This document shows, in pieces, positions 38,568 through 47,217 of a DNA stretch of 64,000 bases. The position numbers and the translations under genes are program-made. The notes below the pieces were generated by a model, which saw only the letters and a program-made list of their open reading frames with translations, was not told the origin of the DNA and did no database searches. The DNA is taken from positions 1 through 64,000 of the forward strand of contig CAMDLT010000015.1 of NCBI GenBank assembly GCA_945901855.1. Direction: 5' to 3'. How positions within the stretch are numbered: position 1 is the first letter of the stretch; every line of letters starts with the position of its first letter. Source of the stretch: Asaia bogorensis. Lineage in GTDB: Bacteria; Pseudomonadota; Alphaproteobacteria; CACIAM-22H2.

Positions 38568-40097
38568 ATGATGCGCCCCATTATCGTCATGCAATACACC
38601 GCGCAGTACGCCGATCTTTTGGCAGCGCTCGCGCGGAAATTCTCAGAAAAGGGATATGGCTCGGTATTGCTTCATGTCGGCGCAAGTTTCCTGCCGCCCG
38701 ATAAAACCTCGACGTTTTCGGCGAAGGCCTTCGATGTCGTCATCGATCTTGAAGAATGCCTTCGGCCCCGGCCGACCGACCAACTTGGGACTTCAGCTGA
38801 TGTTGCAGCCCGCGCAGCTGCGGCAGAAGCCGCAACCGGCATACGGCTGCTAGAAGCGATTCGCGCCGATCGGCATCTTGGATACGGCTTTGTCGTGGGC
38901 GCGCAATATGCGCGTTCGCGCTACAGCAATGCCGTCACCTACGACCAAAGCGTCGATATTGCGACCCGGGTCGCGGCCGCCATAAAAAAGACCCTCGTGG
39001 AAAACGCGGTTGTAGCGGCCATTGGGTATCCGGCTTCCATCGAGGGAAACATTCTGCTCGACTCCGCCTCGGCGATGAGGATTGCGGTTCGCACGCCGTT
39101 TCTTACGGCGGGCGGACATTTCACGTGGGCGGCGGACAAGTACTACCGTCCGATCGCGCTGGAACAACGCTATCTATCGGCACTTGGCATGCAAACGCAG
39201 ATGCCGACTTCGGTGAAAACGCCGTCGATGGCTCGATCTGCCCGTGCAACGTTGTTTATCGACAGCTTTCGCGAACGAACGACGCTGAAATATCTTCTCT
39301 CGAGATTCTATCGATTGTGCCGACGCGAGGTGGGGAACCGCATCAAACGGCGGGGCCGTGTCTATGGCGGCTATCTCTTGGGCGAGGCTTTGCTGCAAAC
39401 GTTCCGCATATGGCGCCTAAGCCGTGCTGCCTTGACCCAGAAGCCGGTCTTGGAGACGCTGGAGAGCGATCTGCCCTATGTTTTCGCGCCATTGTCGGTT
39501 GAGCCGGAATCGACCTTGATGGCCGAGTCGCCAAGTTGCGACAACCAGCTTGCGTTCCTGGATCAGCTCGCCAAATCCCTGCCTGGCGGCTGGCGACTGA
39601 TCGTCAAAGAGCATCCGGGGGCAACGGCACCGCGGCCGCATCAATTTTGGCGACAACTCGCAGCCTATCCCAACGTCATTGTTGCGCCGATGCTGGAGAG
39701 CGGCGAATCCTACATGCCGAAGGCAAAAGCTGTTGCCATCATTCGCAGCACGATGGGGATGCAAGCAGCTGTCGCGGGAGTCCCGGTGATTACACCTCAC
39801 CCGGCGTATTACGGTGCTGTGCTGCCGCATGTGTTCACGGCGCCAAGTTACCAAGACATTGAGGCGGCGCTCAAAAAGATCGCAGCGAACGACCTGCCGC
39901 CATTGGAAACGCGCGTTGCTGCCGCGAAGGCGCTGCTCTCGGTGTTGGAAGCTGGCGTCGCGGTAACGGATGCCAGTCTTCTTAAGGGCGTTGGAGACGG
40001 AAAACCGATTTCCGAAGACTTTGTGAATGCAATCGTCGGGGGCTTTTTCGCGTCGTTGGTCGGCGAACCGGCACCGACCCAATCCGTGCCGACATGA
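38568..40097 (+). CDS. Capsule polysaccharide synthesis-type transferase
   Basis: A 509-residue soluble protein. The C-terminal half has LPYVFAPLSVEPES, WRLIVKEHPGATAPR, VAIIRSTMGMQAAVAGVPVIT and ITPHPAYYG, as in the KpsC/KpsS-type and related capsule transferases (GT-B fold). The N-terminal half is not recognised. It may add the linker sugar to a lipid or elongate the polymer. A second protein of similar general type is at 17106, without close likeness. AAGGA is present upstream of the tandem ATGs at 38568 and 38571. Confidence 0.8.
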   Translation: MMRPIIVMQYTAQYADLLAALARKFSEKGYGSVLLHVGASFLPPDKTSTFSAKAFDVVIDLEECLRPRPTDQLGTSADVAARAAAAEAATGIRLLEAIRADRHLGYGFVVGAQYARSRYSNAVTYDQSVDIATRVAAAIKKTLVENAVVAAIGYPASIEGNILLDSASAMRIAVRTPFLTAGGHFTWAADKYYRPIALEQRYLSALGMQTQMPTSVKTPSMARSARATLFIDSFRERTTLKYLLSRFYRLCRREVGNRIKRRGRVYGGYLLGEALLQTFRIWRLSRAALTQKPVLETLESDLPYVFAPLSVEPESTLMAESPSCDNQLAFLDQLAKSLPGGWRLIVKEHPGATAPRPHQFWRQLAAYPNVIVAPMLESGESYMPKAKAVAIIRSTMGMQAAVAGVPVITPHPAYYGAVLPHVFTAPSYQDIEAALKKIAANDLPPLETRVAAAKALLSVLEAGVAVTDASLLKGVGDGKPISEDFVNAIVGGFFASLVGEPAPTQSVPT

Positions 40098-40128
40098 TCG
40101 ACGCCGCCGATTTCCAGGGGCGCATTGA

Positions 40129-41766
40129 ATGTCAGTGACCGACATCCAGATCGAGCCAGGCTATCGTTGGGCGGAAACCAGTCGTGACGGTTGGCGCGTG
40201 TTTTGGGTCGAGAATATCAACCCGACGCCCGACACTTTCGACGGCTTTCCGCCCGACGGGTCGATCGACATAGAGAGGCTGGCAACGGCGCTTCGTGCGC
40301 GCAAAGGGTTCTTCGGTCTGATCGCCGAGAGTGCCACACATGTTGTTGCGGCAGTGGACCGCATCCGGAGCTTTCCCGTTTTTTGCGGCGGCAGTGGCGA
40401 AACGTTCCGCATCTCGAATGCAGCGCGTCCGATACGCGATGCGCTCGGGCTCGAAAAGTCCGACCCGGTGGGGGTCGTGGAGTTCCAATTGTCGGGCTGG
40501 GTCTCGGGCGAGAAGACAGTGCTCGAAGGTCTCTCGCAGCTGCAAGCTGGAGAATATCTCGTATACGATAAGTCCAGCCACGCTGTTTTGCGCGATCGGT
40601 ACTATCTATTCTATTCGGCGCGCGACACCGAAGGGTCCGAGGATGAATTGGTCGCTCGCTTGGATGCGCTCCACGACCGCCAGTATCGTGCAATTGCCGA
40701 ACGCGCCAAGGGCCGACCGATTTGGATACCGTTGAGCGGCGGTTGGGATTCGCGCTTGATCGCGTCCAAACTCGCGCAGATCGGCTATCCGAACATCCAG
40801 ACATTTTCGTACGGCACGCCCGGCAACCATGAAACGAGACTGGCGCGCGACGTGGCGCGGGTTCTCGACCTGCCGTGGTTTGAAGTGCCGGTGACAGGGA
40901 AAGAATATCGGCAATACTACTGGTCGCCTGCCCGCAAAGCCTATTTCGACTATTCCGATGGGCTGTGCGCGCTGCCCTTCATGCAGGATTCGTCGATTGT
41001 CGCGTCGCTGCTGGCGCAGGGGCGCATGCCGCGCGACGCGATCGTGATCAACGGGCAAAGCGGCGACTTCATCACCGGCGGCCATATCCAGCCCGAACTA
41101 ATGGGCGCTGACATCGATTTGGACCGTGTGCTCGACACGCTGCTGGCCCATCATTACCGGATGTGGCTCAATCTACGAACGCCGGAGAATATGCGGGTAG
41201 CCCGCGCCCACATGGCGGCGATTCTGGCGGACCTTCGCGCGCGCGAGCCTTCGATGCCCTACGGCGCCAAAATGACCGAATGCTGGGAATGGCAGGAACG
41301 GCAGAGCAAGTTCGTCGTGAATGGCCAGCGCGCCTATGATTTCTGCGATCTCGACTGGGAGCTGCCGCTGTGGGAGCCGGAATATCTCGATTTCTGGCAA
41401 GCTGTTCCGATCGCGATGAAATTCAAGCAAAGCTTGTACAAGAAGTGCCTGCGCGAAAACGGCTATCGCGACATCTTCAACGCTGTTTCGACCGAGGTAT
41501 GGCGGTGGCCCGGCGCATCCATCGCCATCGTTCCCGTCGCGCGCCTATTTGGATTGTTGATGGGCTCCGGCGCAAAAGAACGCATCTACAAGACATTCAA
41601 ATGGATGGGCCACTATCGCTATTCCTATGCGGCGTTCGGCTATTGGAAGGCAATGCAGACGGCGAACATCGTCCGCGATCCCGACTCGTTCAATATCGAA
41701 GTCTGGAGCCGCGAGAACGGTCTGCCCGATCCGCTGTCGTACGCAGCGCAAGGAACACCCGCATGA
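40129..41766 (+). CDS. Asparagine synthase-like protein lacking the N-terminal nucleophile Cys
   Basis: A 545-residue protein. The synthetase domain has the PP-loop IPLSGGWDSRLIASKL near residue 200 and INGQSGDFITGG. The N-terminal glutaminase-like domain is present as a fold (AVDRIRSFPVFC, ISNAARPIRDALG), but the chain begins MSVTDIQ, not MC, so glutamine hydrolysis is not expected. It probably adenylates a carboxylate and uses free ammonia or another amine. Its stop overlaps the HisH-like gene (ATGA), which may supply ammonia nearby (inference). Confidence 0.85.
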   Translation: MSVTDIQIEPGYRWAETSRDGWRVFWVENINPTPDTFDGFPPDGSIDIERLATALRARKGFFGLIAESATHVVAAVDRIRSFPVFCGGSGETFRISNAARPIRDALGLEKSDPVGVVEFQLSGWVSGEKTVLEGLSQLQAGEYLVYDKSSHAVLRDRYYLFYSARDTEGSEDELVARLDALHDRQYRAIAERAKGRPIWIPLSGGWDSRLIASKLAQIGYPNIQTFSYGTPGNHETRLARDVARVLDLPWFEVPVTGKEYRQYYWSPARKAYFDYSDGLCALPFMQDSSIVASLLAQGRMPRDAIVINGQSGDFITGGHIQPELMGADIDLDRVLDTLLAHHYRMWLNLRTPENMRVARAHMAAILADLRAREPSMPYGAKMTECWEWQERQSKFVVNGQRAYDFCDLDWELPLWEPEYLDFWQAVPIAMKFKQSLYKKCLRENGYRDIFNAVSTEVWRWPGASIAIVPVARLFGLLMGSGAKERIYKTFKWMGHYRYSYAAFGYWKAMQTANIVRDPDSFNIEVWSRENGLPDPLSYAAQGTPA

Positions 41767-42377
41767 CTGTTGTTGTGGTGGATTATGGGGTGGGCAATCT
41801 TGGCTCCATTCTCAACATGCTGAAGAAGCTTGGTGCCGAGGCAAAGGTATCGCGCGCGGCGGTTGACATTGAAACGGCCGAAAGACTGATTCTACCGGGA
41901 ATCGGCGCATTTGATTCGGCGATGGGCAAGCTCACGGAATCGGGTTTGATACCGGTTCTGAAGCAGCGTGTCCTGATCCAGAAAAAGCCTCTTCTCGGCA
42001 TTTGTCTCGGCATGCAACTGCTTGCAAACGGCAGCGAGGAGGGTGCGCTGCCTGGTTTGGGCTGGATTGATGCCGACATCAAGCGCTTCCGGCCGGAGCA
42101 AATGGCGGATGCGCAGAAGATTCCGCATATGGGCTGGAACAAAGCGGCGCCGACCCCGAACGCACCATTGTTTCGCGGGATGGAGAGCGACGCGCGCTTC
42201 TATTTTGCGCATTCGTTCCATGTAAGCTGCGCGCCGTCAGCAACCTTGTGCGCAACCCATTACGGCTACGATTTTGCGTCCGGAATAGTAAGCGGAAATA
42301 TCATGGGTGTTCAGTTCCATCCCGAGAAGAGCCATCGTTTCGGGCTGAAGCTTCTCGAAAACTATCTGTCGATCTGA
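41763..42377 (+). CDS. HisH-like glutaminase of the acetamidino-sugar system
   Basis: A 204-residue class I glutamine amidotransferase. VVVDYGVGNLGSILNML starts the protein, LLGICLGMQLL carries the nucleophile Cys, and GVQFHPEKS carries the His/Glu pair. Its neighbours are a HisF-like protein and a WbpG-type amidotransferase, the same trio that makes acetamidino groups in Pseudomonas O-antigens, so it should feed ammonia there rather than to histidine synthesis. The ATG overlaps the previous stop. Confidence 0.92.
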   Translation: MTVVVVDYGVGNLGSILNMLKKLGAEAKVSRAAVDIETAERLILPGIGAFDSAMGKLTESGLIPVLKQRVLIQKKPLLGICLGMQLLANGSEEGALPGLGWIDADIKRFRPEQMADAQKIPHMGWNKAAPTPNAPLFRGMESDARFYFAHSFHVSCAPSATLCATHYGYDFASGIVSGNIMGVQFHPEKSHRFGLKLLENYLSI

Positions 42378-42378
42378 C

Positions 42379-43164
42379 ATGCGAGCGCGCGCAATCCCGG
42401 CCTTGCTGCTGGCGGACGGCGGTCTTGTCAAGACCGTCAAATTCAAGAATCCCGCCTATATTGGCGATCCGATAAATGCGGTGCGACTTTTCAACGACAT
42501 GGAAGTCGACGAACTCGTCGTTCTCGACGTCAATGCCTCGCGCGAGGGCAGAGGGCCGAACCTTTCGCTGATCGGCGATTTCGCAAGCGAGGCCTTCATG
42601 CCCTTTGGCTATGGCGGTGGCATCTCGACGATTGAGCAAATGGCGGATCTGTTCGCCTTGGGCGTCGAGAAGGTCATGCTCAATCACGCGATACTCAACG
42701 ATCGCAGCCTGCTGTCCCAAGCGGCGTCTCGATTCGGAAATCAGAGCGTCGTGGCTTGCATTGACGCAAAGCGCGATCTCTTCGGGAGGTTGCGCGTTTA
42801 CGACCATGTTCGTCGTCGCGGGACGGGAATAGACGTCGTCGAATATGCGCGCGAGCTAGCGAGAGCAGGTGCGGGCGAGATCGTGCTTTACGACGTCGAC
42901 CGCGACGGCGCGATGGAAGGCTACAATCTAGCGCTTGTTCGCAATGCATGCGCAGCACTCGATGTGCCGCTGGTCGCATTGGGGGGCGCGGGAAGTCTCG
43001 ACGATATGGCAGCGGCGGTCGCGGCGGGAGCCTCTGCGGCGGCAGCAGGCAGTCTGTTCGTGTACCAAAGCAAAAGTCGCGGCGTTTTGATCAATTACCC
43101 GTCGCGCGCGGACCTCGAAAAAAAATTTCCCGACAAGGCGCGCCAGTTTCGTTTTTCGAAGTAA
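42379..43164 (+). CDS. HisF-like barrel protein of the acetamidino-sugar system
   Basis: A 261-residue TIM barrel related to imidazole glycerol phosphate synthase subunit HisF. FGYGGGISTIEQM and VACIDAKRD are conserved, so one of the two catalytic Asp residues remains. At the other site HisF has IPCLDV; here the sequence is IPALLLADGGLVKT, so Asp11 is replaced by Leu. That replacement is usual in the sugar-locus paralogues, where the barrel serves as an ammonia channel for the partner enzyme. It starts one base after the HisH-like stop. Confidence 0.92.
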   Translation: MRARAIPALLLADGGLVKTVKFKNPAYIGDPINAVRLFNDMEVDELVVLDVNASREGRGPNLSLIGDFASEAFMPFGYGGGISTIEQMADLFALGVEKVMLNHAILNDRSLLSQAASRFGNQSVVACIDAKRDLFGRLRVYDHVRRRGTGIDVVEYARELARAGAGEIVLYDVDRDGAMEGYNLALVRNACAALDVPLVALGGAGSLDDMAAAVAAGASAAAAGSLFVYQSKSRGVLINYPSRADLEKKFPDKARQFRFSK

Positions 43165-43177
43165 GAAAGGAAAGAAC

Positions 43178-44305
43178 CTGACCACTCGCAGAATATGCGT
43201 CCGATGCGTAATGGACGAAAGCGACGTCGAAATCCGTTTCGACGCGCAAGGTGTCTGTTCGCATTGCCAGGTCGCCGCAGGGATGTTGTCTGCCGTCAGG
43301 TTCTCGCCCGAAGAATCGGAGCGTCGGCTGTCGCAGATGGCGACTGCGATAAAGGCGGCGGGCAAAGGGCGCGCCTACGATGTGGTTCTGGGATTGAGCG
43401 GCGGCGTCGACAGCTCCTATACGGCCTACATCGCCCACAAAATGGGTCTGCGTCCGTTGGCCGTGCATTTCGACAATGGCTGGAATACGGAAATTGCCGT
43501 TTCCAACATCAAAAACGTCGTCAAGACACTCGGCTTCGACCTGGAAACCTACGTCATCGATTGGCTGGAATTCAGGGATATCCAAAGAGCGTTTATCAAA
43601 GCGTCGGTCGTGGACATCGAGATGGTCACCGACCATGCAATCGTTGCGGCGACCGTTCGCATCGCGCGACGCCACAACATACGTTATATTCTGAGCGGCC
43701 AGAATCGCGCGACTGAACATTGCATGCCCAAGTCGTGGATCTGGAACAAGCAGGACCTCGCCAACCTGAAGGACATCCATTCAAAGTATGGCGAGCGGCC
43801 GCTCAAGACATTTCCGACCATGTCCACGTGGAAGTATCTGGTCTATCGGCGTTTGTTTTTCGACATTGTGCAGCCGCTCAACAATCTGAACTACCGCAAG
43901 ACGGATGCAATGGCGCTGCTGGCGCGCGAGGTCGGCTGGCGCGACTATGGCGGCAAGCATTACGAGTCCCTCTTCACGAAGTTTTACCAAGCCTACATCC
44001 TTCCCGAGAAATTCGGGATCGACAAACGAAAAGCGCATCTCTCCTCGCTAGTACGGAACGGTGAGATCGACCGCGACTCTGCCGTTTGCGATCTCGCCAA
44101 GCCGCTCTATCAGGCGAGCGATTTCGCAAACGACAAGGCCTATGTACTCAAGAAGCTGGGTTTCTCCGAGGACGAGTTCGACGCGATCATGGCGACGCCG
44201 CCGCGTTCGCACGCGCAATACAAGTCCGACCGCGCACTTGTTGCGAAGCTGATGTCGGTTTACGCCAAGATCAAGGATCTTGGACTCATGAAACAGGTTC
44301 GATAG
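43178..44305 (+). CDS. wbpG: N-acetyl sugar amidotransferase (WbpG/PseA type), CTG start
   Basis: It converts an acetamido group to an acetamidino group using ammonia from the HisH/HisF pair and ATP. The PP-loop is LGLSGGVDSSYTAYIA. Family members begin with a zinc ribbon of the form C-T-R-C-V-M-D-...-C-x-x-C. Here the reading frame gives ICVRCVMDES then GVCSHCQ, but the first cysteine pair lies upstream of the first ATG (43211). No ATG, GTG or TTG lies in the frame between the upstream stop at 43088 and 43178; a CTG at 43178 has AAGGAAAG 4-11 bases before it and gives LTTRRICVRCVMD. I therefore propose the CTG start (375 residues). Confidence 0.88.
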   Translation: MTTRRICVRCVMDESDVEIRFDAQGVCSHCQVAAGMLSAVRFSPEESERRLSQMATAIKAAGKGRAYDVVLGLSGGVDSSYTAYIAHKMGLRPLAVHFDNGWNTEIAVSNIKNVVKTLGFDLETYVIDWLEFRDIQRAFIKASVVDIEMVTDHAIVAATVRIARRHNIRYILSGQNRATEHCMPKSWIWNKQDLANLKDIHSKYGERPLKTFPTMSTWKYLVYRRLFFDIVQPLNNLNYRKTDAMALLAREVGWRDYGGKHYESLFTKFYQAYILPEKFGIDKRKAHLSSLVRNGEIDRDSAVCDLAKPLYQASDFANDKAYVLKKLGFSEDEFDAIMATPPRSHAQYKSDRALVAKLMSVYAKIKDLGLMKQVR

Positions 44306-44332
44306 CGGATTTTCCGCTCTGGAGACGCGGGC

Positions 44333-44983
44333 ATGGACGGCAACCGACCGATTGGACGCTTCGCAAACGTGCTTGTGCTGGCGCCGCATACGGACGACGG
44401 CGAACTTGGCTGTGGCGGCACGATCGCTCGCTTTGTGGAACACGGATGCAAGGTTACCTACGTCGCTTTTTCGACCGCAGAGAAATCCCTCCCCGCCGGA
44501 TTTGCACCGGGAACCTTGAAGCGCGAAGTTGCCGAAGCAACCTTGCGTCTTGGAATCGCGGCGGAGGATTTGATCGTTTTCGACTACGAGGTGCGGCGGT
44601 TGAATTTCGCGCGGCAGGAAATATTAGAAAGTTTGGTTCGCATAAAGCAGGAGCGTCAGGTCGATTTGGTCTTGATGCCGTCGCTACAGGACATCCATCA
44701 AGACCATTCGACGGTCGCAACCGAAGGACTTCGCGCCTTCAAGGACCGTACGATCTGGGGATACGAACTGATCTGGAACAATCTGAGTTTCAGCACCACA
44801 TGCTTCGTTGGGTTCGAAGAGCGGCATGTGCGCAAGAAGGTCGATGCGTTGGCTGCGTACCGTTCGCAGGCGCAAAAGGCCTACACCTCGGAGGACTTCG
44901 TATATTCGCTTGCGCGGACTCGCGGCGTTCAGATTGGCGCGAACTTTGCCGAATGCTTCGAGACAATCCGGCTAGTTGTTTGA
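44333..44983 (+). CDS. PIG-L family N-deacetylase, second copy
   Basis: A 216-residue LmbE/PIG-L deacetylase. APHTDDGELGCGGTIARF has Thr and Gly where the first copy (36017) has Pro and Glu, but it keeps the two Asp; DIHQDHSTVATEGL gives the distal metal ligands. It is only distantly like the first copy. It sits after the amidotransferase gene and 5 bases before a short GNAT-like gene, so the pair could remove one acyl group and add another (inference). Confidence 0.92.
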   Translation: MDGNRPIGRFANVLVLAPHTDDGELGCGGTIARFVEHGCKVTYVAFSTAEKSLPAGFAPGTLKREVAEATLRLGIAAEDLIVFDYEVRRLNFARQEILESLVRIKQERQVDLVLMPSLQDIHQDHSTVATEGLRAFKDRTIWGYELIWNNLSFSTTCFVGFEERHVRKKVDALAAYRSQAQKAYTSEDFVYSLARTRGVQIGANFAECFETIRLVV

Positions 44984-44988
44984 GCGCG

Positions 44989-45252
44989 ATGAAGAATAAT
45001 CGTTGGGCAGCCGTCTGCTTCGCCGGCCTGTCGTCCGAGGTATTTCGCGCACAAGTAGAAGAGTTTCTGCATATCGCCGAAGATGCTGAAGGCGAATGCT
45101 GGGCCCTCGAGCAGTTTTTGGTCGAGCTGCCAGAAAAATGGGCGTTGTCGTTTGTCGCAATTGCCGACGACGTTCCGGTTGGATATGCGATCGCCTCGAG
45201 AAAGACGATCGATATAGTCCATTGCAGTTACATGGCCAAGACACTGGGATGA
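44989..45252 (+). CDS. Short GNAT-like protein, probably truncated
   Basis: An 87-residue frame that looks like the first half of a GNAT acetyltransferase: LSSEVFRAQVEEFLHIA, then LSFVAIADDVPVGYAIA and IDIVHCSYMA. In normal members the acetyl-CoA loop (R/Q-x-x-G-x-G/A) follows that point; here the frame stops at TGA 45250-45252, and the remaining half is not seen in other frames. The stop overlaps the WbqC start (ATGA). Either the half is functional as a small protein or it is the remnant of a broken gene kept for translational coupling. Confidence 0.6.
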   Translation: MKNNRWAAVCFAGLSSEVFRAQVEEFLHIAEDAEGECWALEQFLVELPEKWALSFVAIADDVPVGYAIASRKTIDIVHCSYMAKTLG

Positions 45253-45965
45253 GTACGGCGCGCGGTACAGCAGGCCCTTTGGTTGCAATTCACCAGCCAA
45301 ATTACCTGCCTTGGCTCGGGTACTTTCACAAGATCGCTACGGCCGACATTTTCGTATTTTTGGACGACGTCCAGTATTCGAAGGGCAGCTACACGAATCG
45401 CGTCGCGATACTGGAACGACAGAAAAGCAGCTGGTTGAGCGTGCCAGTCCGCGTTTCCTTGGGGCAATCGATCAACCAGATCGAGCTTGCGAAGGACACA
45501 TGGCGCCAGAGCCACGCAGATCGGCTCTTTGGCGCCTACCGGAAAGCGCCTGCATTTGCCGAAGTCTGGGAAGAGGTTCGCCAAATGCTGATCGACGGCA
45601 GCGGAGACGATCTTGCGGCCGCAAACATCAATTTGACAAAGACGATCGCGACCCGATTGGGTCTGGGTTGTCGCTATATCCGCTCCTCTGAACTTCAGCT
45701 CAATGCAACGTCTGACGAACGTCTTGTGGAAATTCTTTCTTTGCTTGCACCGACCGGAACATATCTGTCGGGTAAGGGCGCGGCCAAGTACCAGGATCCA
45801 ATGAAATTCGAACGCGCAGGCTTAGGATTCCGGTATTCCGCATTTGCGCAGGAGCCGTATCCTCAGGATACGGCGCAGTTCGTACCAGGCCTCAGCGTTC
45901 TTGATGCCGTGTTTCATTTGGGTTGGGTTGGTGCGGCCGGAATCCTCCGCGGCCCTGTCCGATGA
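45249..45965 (+). CDS. WbqC-like family protein
   Basis: A 238-residue member of the WbqC family, named after an O-antigen locus gene. LVAIHQPNYLPWLGYFHKI is the diagnostic N-terminus; FLDDVQYSKGSYTNRV and TYLSGKGAAKYQD are also typical. The biochemical role is not established; association with glycan synthesis is consistent. Both ends overlap neighbours by ATGA, so it is tightly coupled to the small GNAT-like gene before and the GT4 gene after. Confidence 0.9.
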   Translation: MSTARGTAGPLVAIHQPNYLPWLGYFHKIATADIFVFLDDVQYSKGSYTNRVAILERQKSSWLSVPVRVSLGQSINQIELAKDTWRQSHADRLFGAYRKAPAFAEVWEEVRQMLIDGSGDDLAAANINLTKTIATRLGLGCRYIRSSELQLNATSDERLVEILSLLAPTGTYLSGKGAAKYQDPMKFERAGLGFRYSAFAQEPYPQDTAQFVPGLSVLDAVFHLGWVGAAGILRGPVR

Positions 45966-47197
45966 CGCAGCGCCCTCTTCGCGTTCTGTGTCTCGACATC
46001 GAGGGCGGCTATGGCGGTTCCTCACGAAGTCTCTTCTTTCTTTTGGCGCATCTCGACCGCAGTCGAGCGTCGCCGGAAGTGTGGTGCAAGCGGGACGGCC
46101 CGATTGCGACGATGTATGCGCGCCACGGCATCCCGGTTCGGATCGAGTCTGCGTTGCCGAAATTCAGCGCGTTGCCGCGCCTGTCGCGCAATGTTTGGCA
46201 GGCCGCAAAGTTCGCGCGGGATTTCTGGGCGTCTGCCGGAGCTCGCCGACGCTTGGTCAAAAGCATAAACGACCGTTTTGATGTCGTGCATTTCAACCAC
46301 GAGTCTCTGGTGTTTCTTGCAACTTGGGCGCGTAGCCGGACATCTGCCGCCTTTGTGATGCACAATCGAACCATGCTATGGGACAGTTGGTTTGCACGTC
46401 GCCAGGCCAGCCTGGTTCGCAGTGCAAACGATATCAATGTGTTCATTACCGATCGGGAGCGAGACAATGTTTTGCGGCTTTCGGAAGCCTATGAAAGCGG
46501 CGTCGGCGATGCCGTAGTCATCCACAATGTGGTGGATATTCCGCAGGTTCTGCCCACGCGACACGACGCATTGCCCGACGACGGTCGTTTCACGCTTGCA
46601 ACCTTGGCGAATTTCTCTTCTTTGCGCGGCACGGACCGCTTGGTCGATATTGCTTTGGCTCTGAAGAAGGCAAGCCGGGGCGACATTCGTTTCGCGGTCG
46701 CGGGGAAGGACCGGCTTTCCGGAAACCTTCCCGGTTTGCTTGGGGATATTTCGCGTCGCGGCGGCACGCTTGCCGACTATGCGAATGCGCGCGGCGTGGG
46801 CGACATGTTCGTCTTTCTTGGCCATGTTTCAGACCCCGAGCGTGTTTTGGCGGCATCGGATGTACTGATCAAGACGTCCCGCGAAAACAACCCTTGGGGG
46901 CGAGATCTTCTGGAAGCTATGGCGCTGGGGCTGCCCGTCATGGCATGCGGCGACTGCGAAACATTCGTGCAGCCGCGGAAGACCGGGTTTCTTTATCCGC
47001 ATGACGGTCGTTTCGACGCGTCGCGCGTCGCGGCCGATATTCAGGACCTCGCTGCGGATAGATCCCGTGCGCGGCAATTGGGTCTTGCAGGACAAGAGCT
47101 CGTCAAGCGCCTATGCGACGGACCTACGCAAGCCGCAAAACTGCTCGATGTCTGGGAAAAAGCACATGCTCTGCGCGCGGCGCAGCGCACTTTCTAG
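45962..47197 (+). CDS. GT4-family glycosyltransferase
   Basis: A 411-residue GT-B protein. RVLCLDIEGGYGGSSRSLF is the N-terminal glycine-rich acceptor-side loop; the donor side has TLANFSSLRGTDRLVDIAL, SDVLIKTSRENNPWGRDLLE and MALGLPVMACGDCETFV. It transfers one sugar within the repeat unit; the donor is not readable. The start overlaps the WbqC stop. It is the first of three consecutive GT4 enzymes. Confidence 0.92.
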   Translation: MTQRPLRVLCLDIEGGYGGSSRSLFFLLAHLDRSRASPEVWCKRDGPIATMYARHGIPVRIESALPKFSALPRLSRNVWQAAKFARDFWASAGARRRLVKSINDRFDVVHFNHESLVFLATWARSRTSAAFVMHNRTMLWDSWFARRQASLVRSANDINVFITDRERDNVLRLSEAYESGVGDAVVIHNVVDIPQVLPTRHDALPDDGRFTLATLANFSSLRGTDRLVDIALALKKASRGDIRFAVAGKDRLSGNLPGLLGDISRRGGTLADYANARGVGDMFVFLGHVSDPERVLAASDVLIKTSRENNPWGRDLLEAMALGLPVMACGDCETFVQPRKTGFLYPHDGRFDASRVAADIQDLAADRSRARQLGLAGQELVKRLCDGPTQAAKLLDVWEKAHALRAAQRTF

Positions 47198-47217
47198 CAA
47201 AACGAAAGCCGCGCTCG

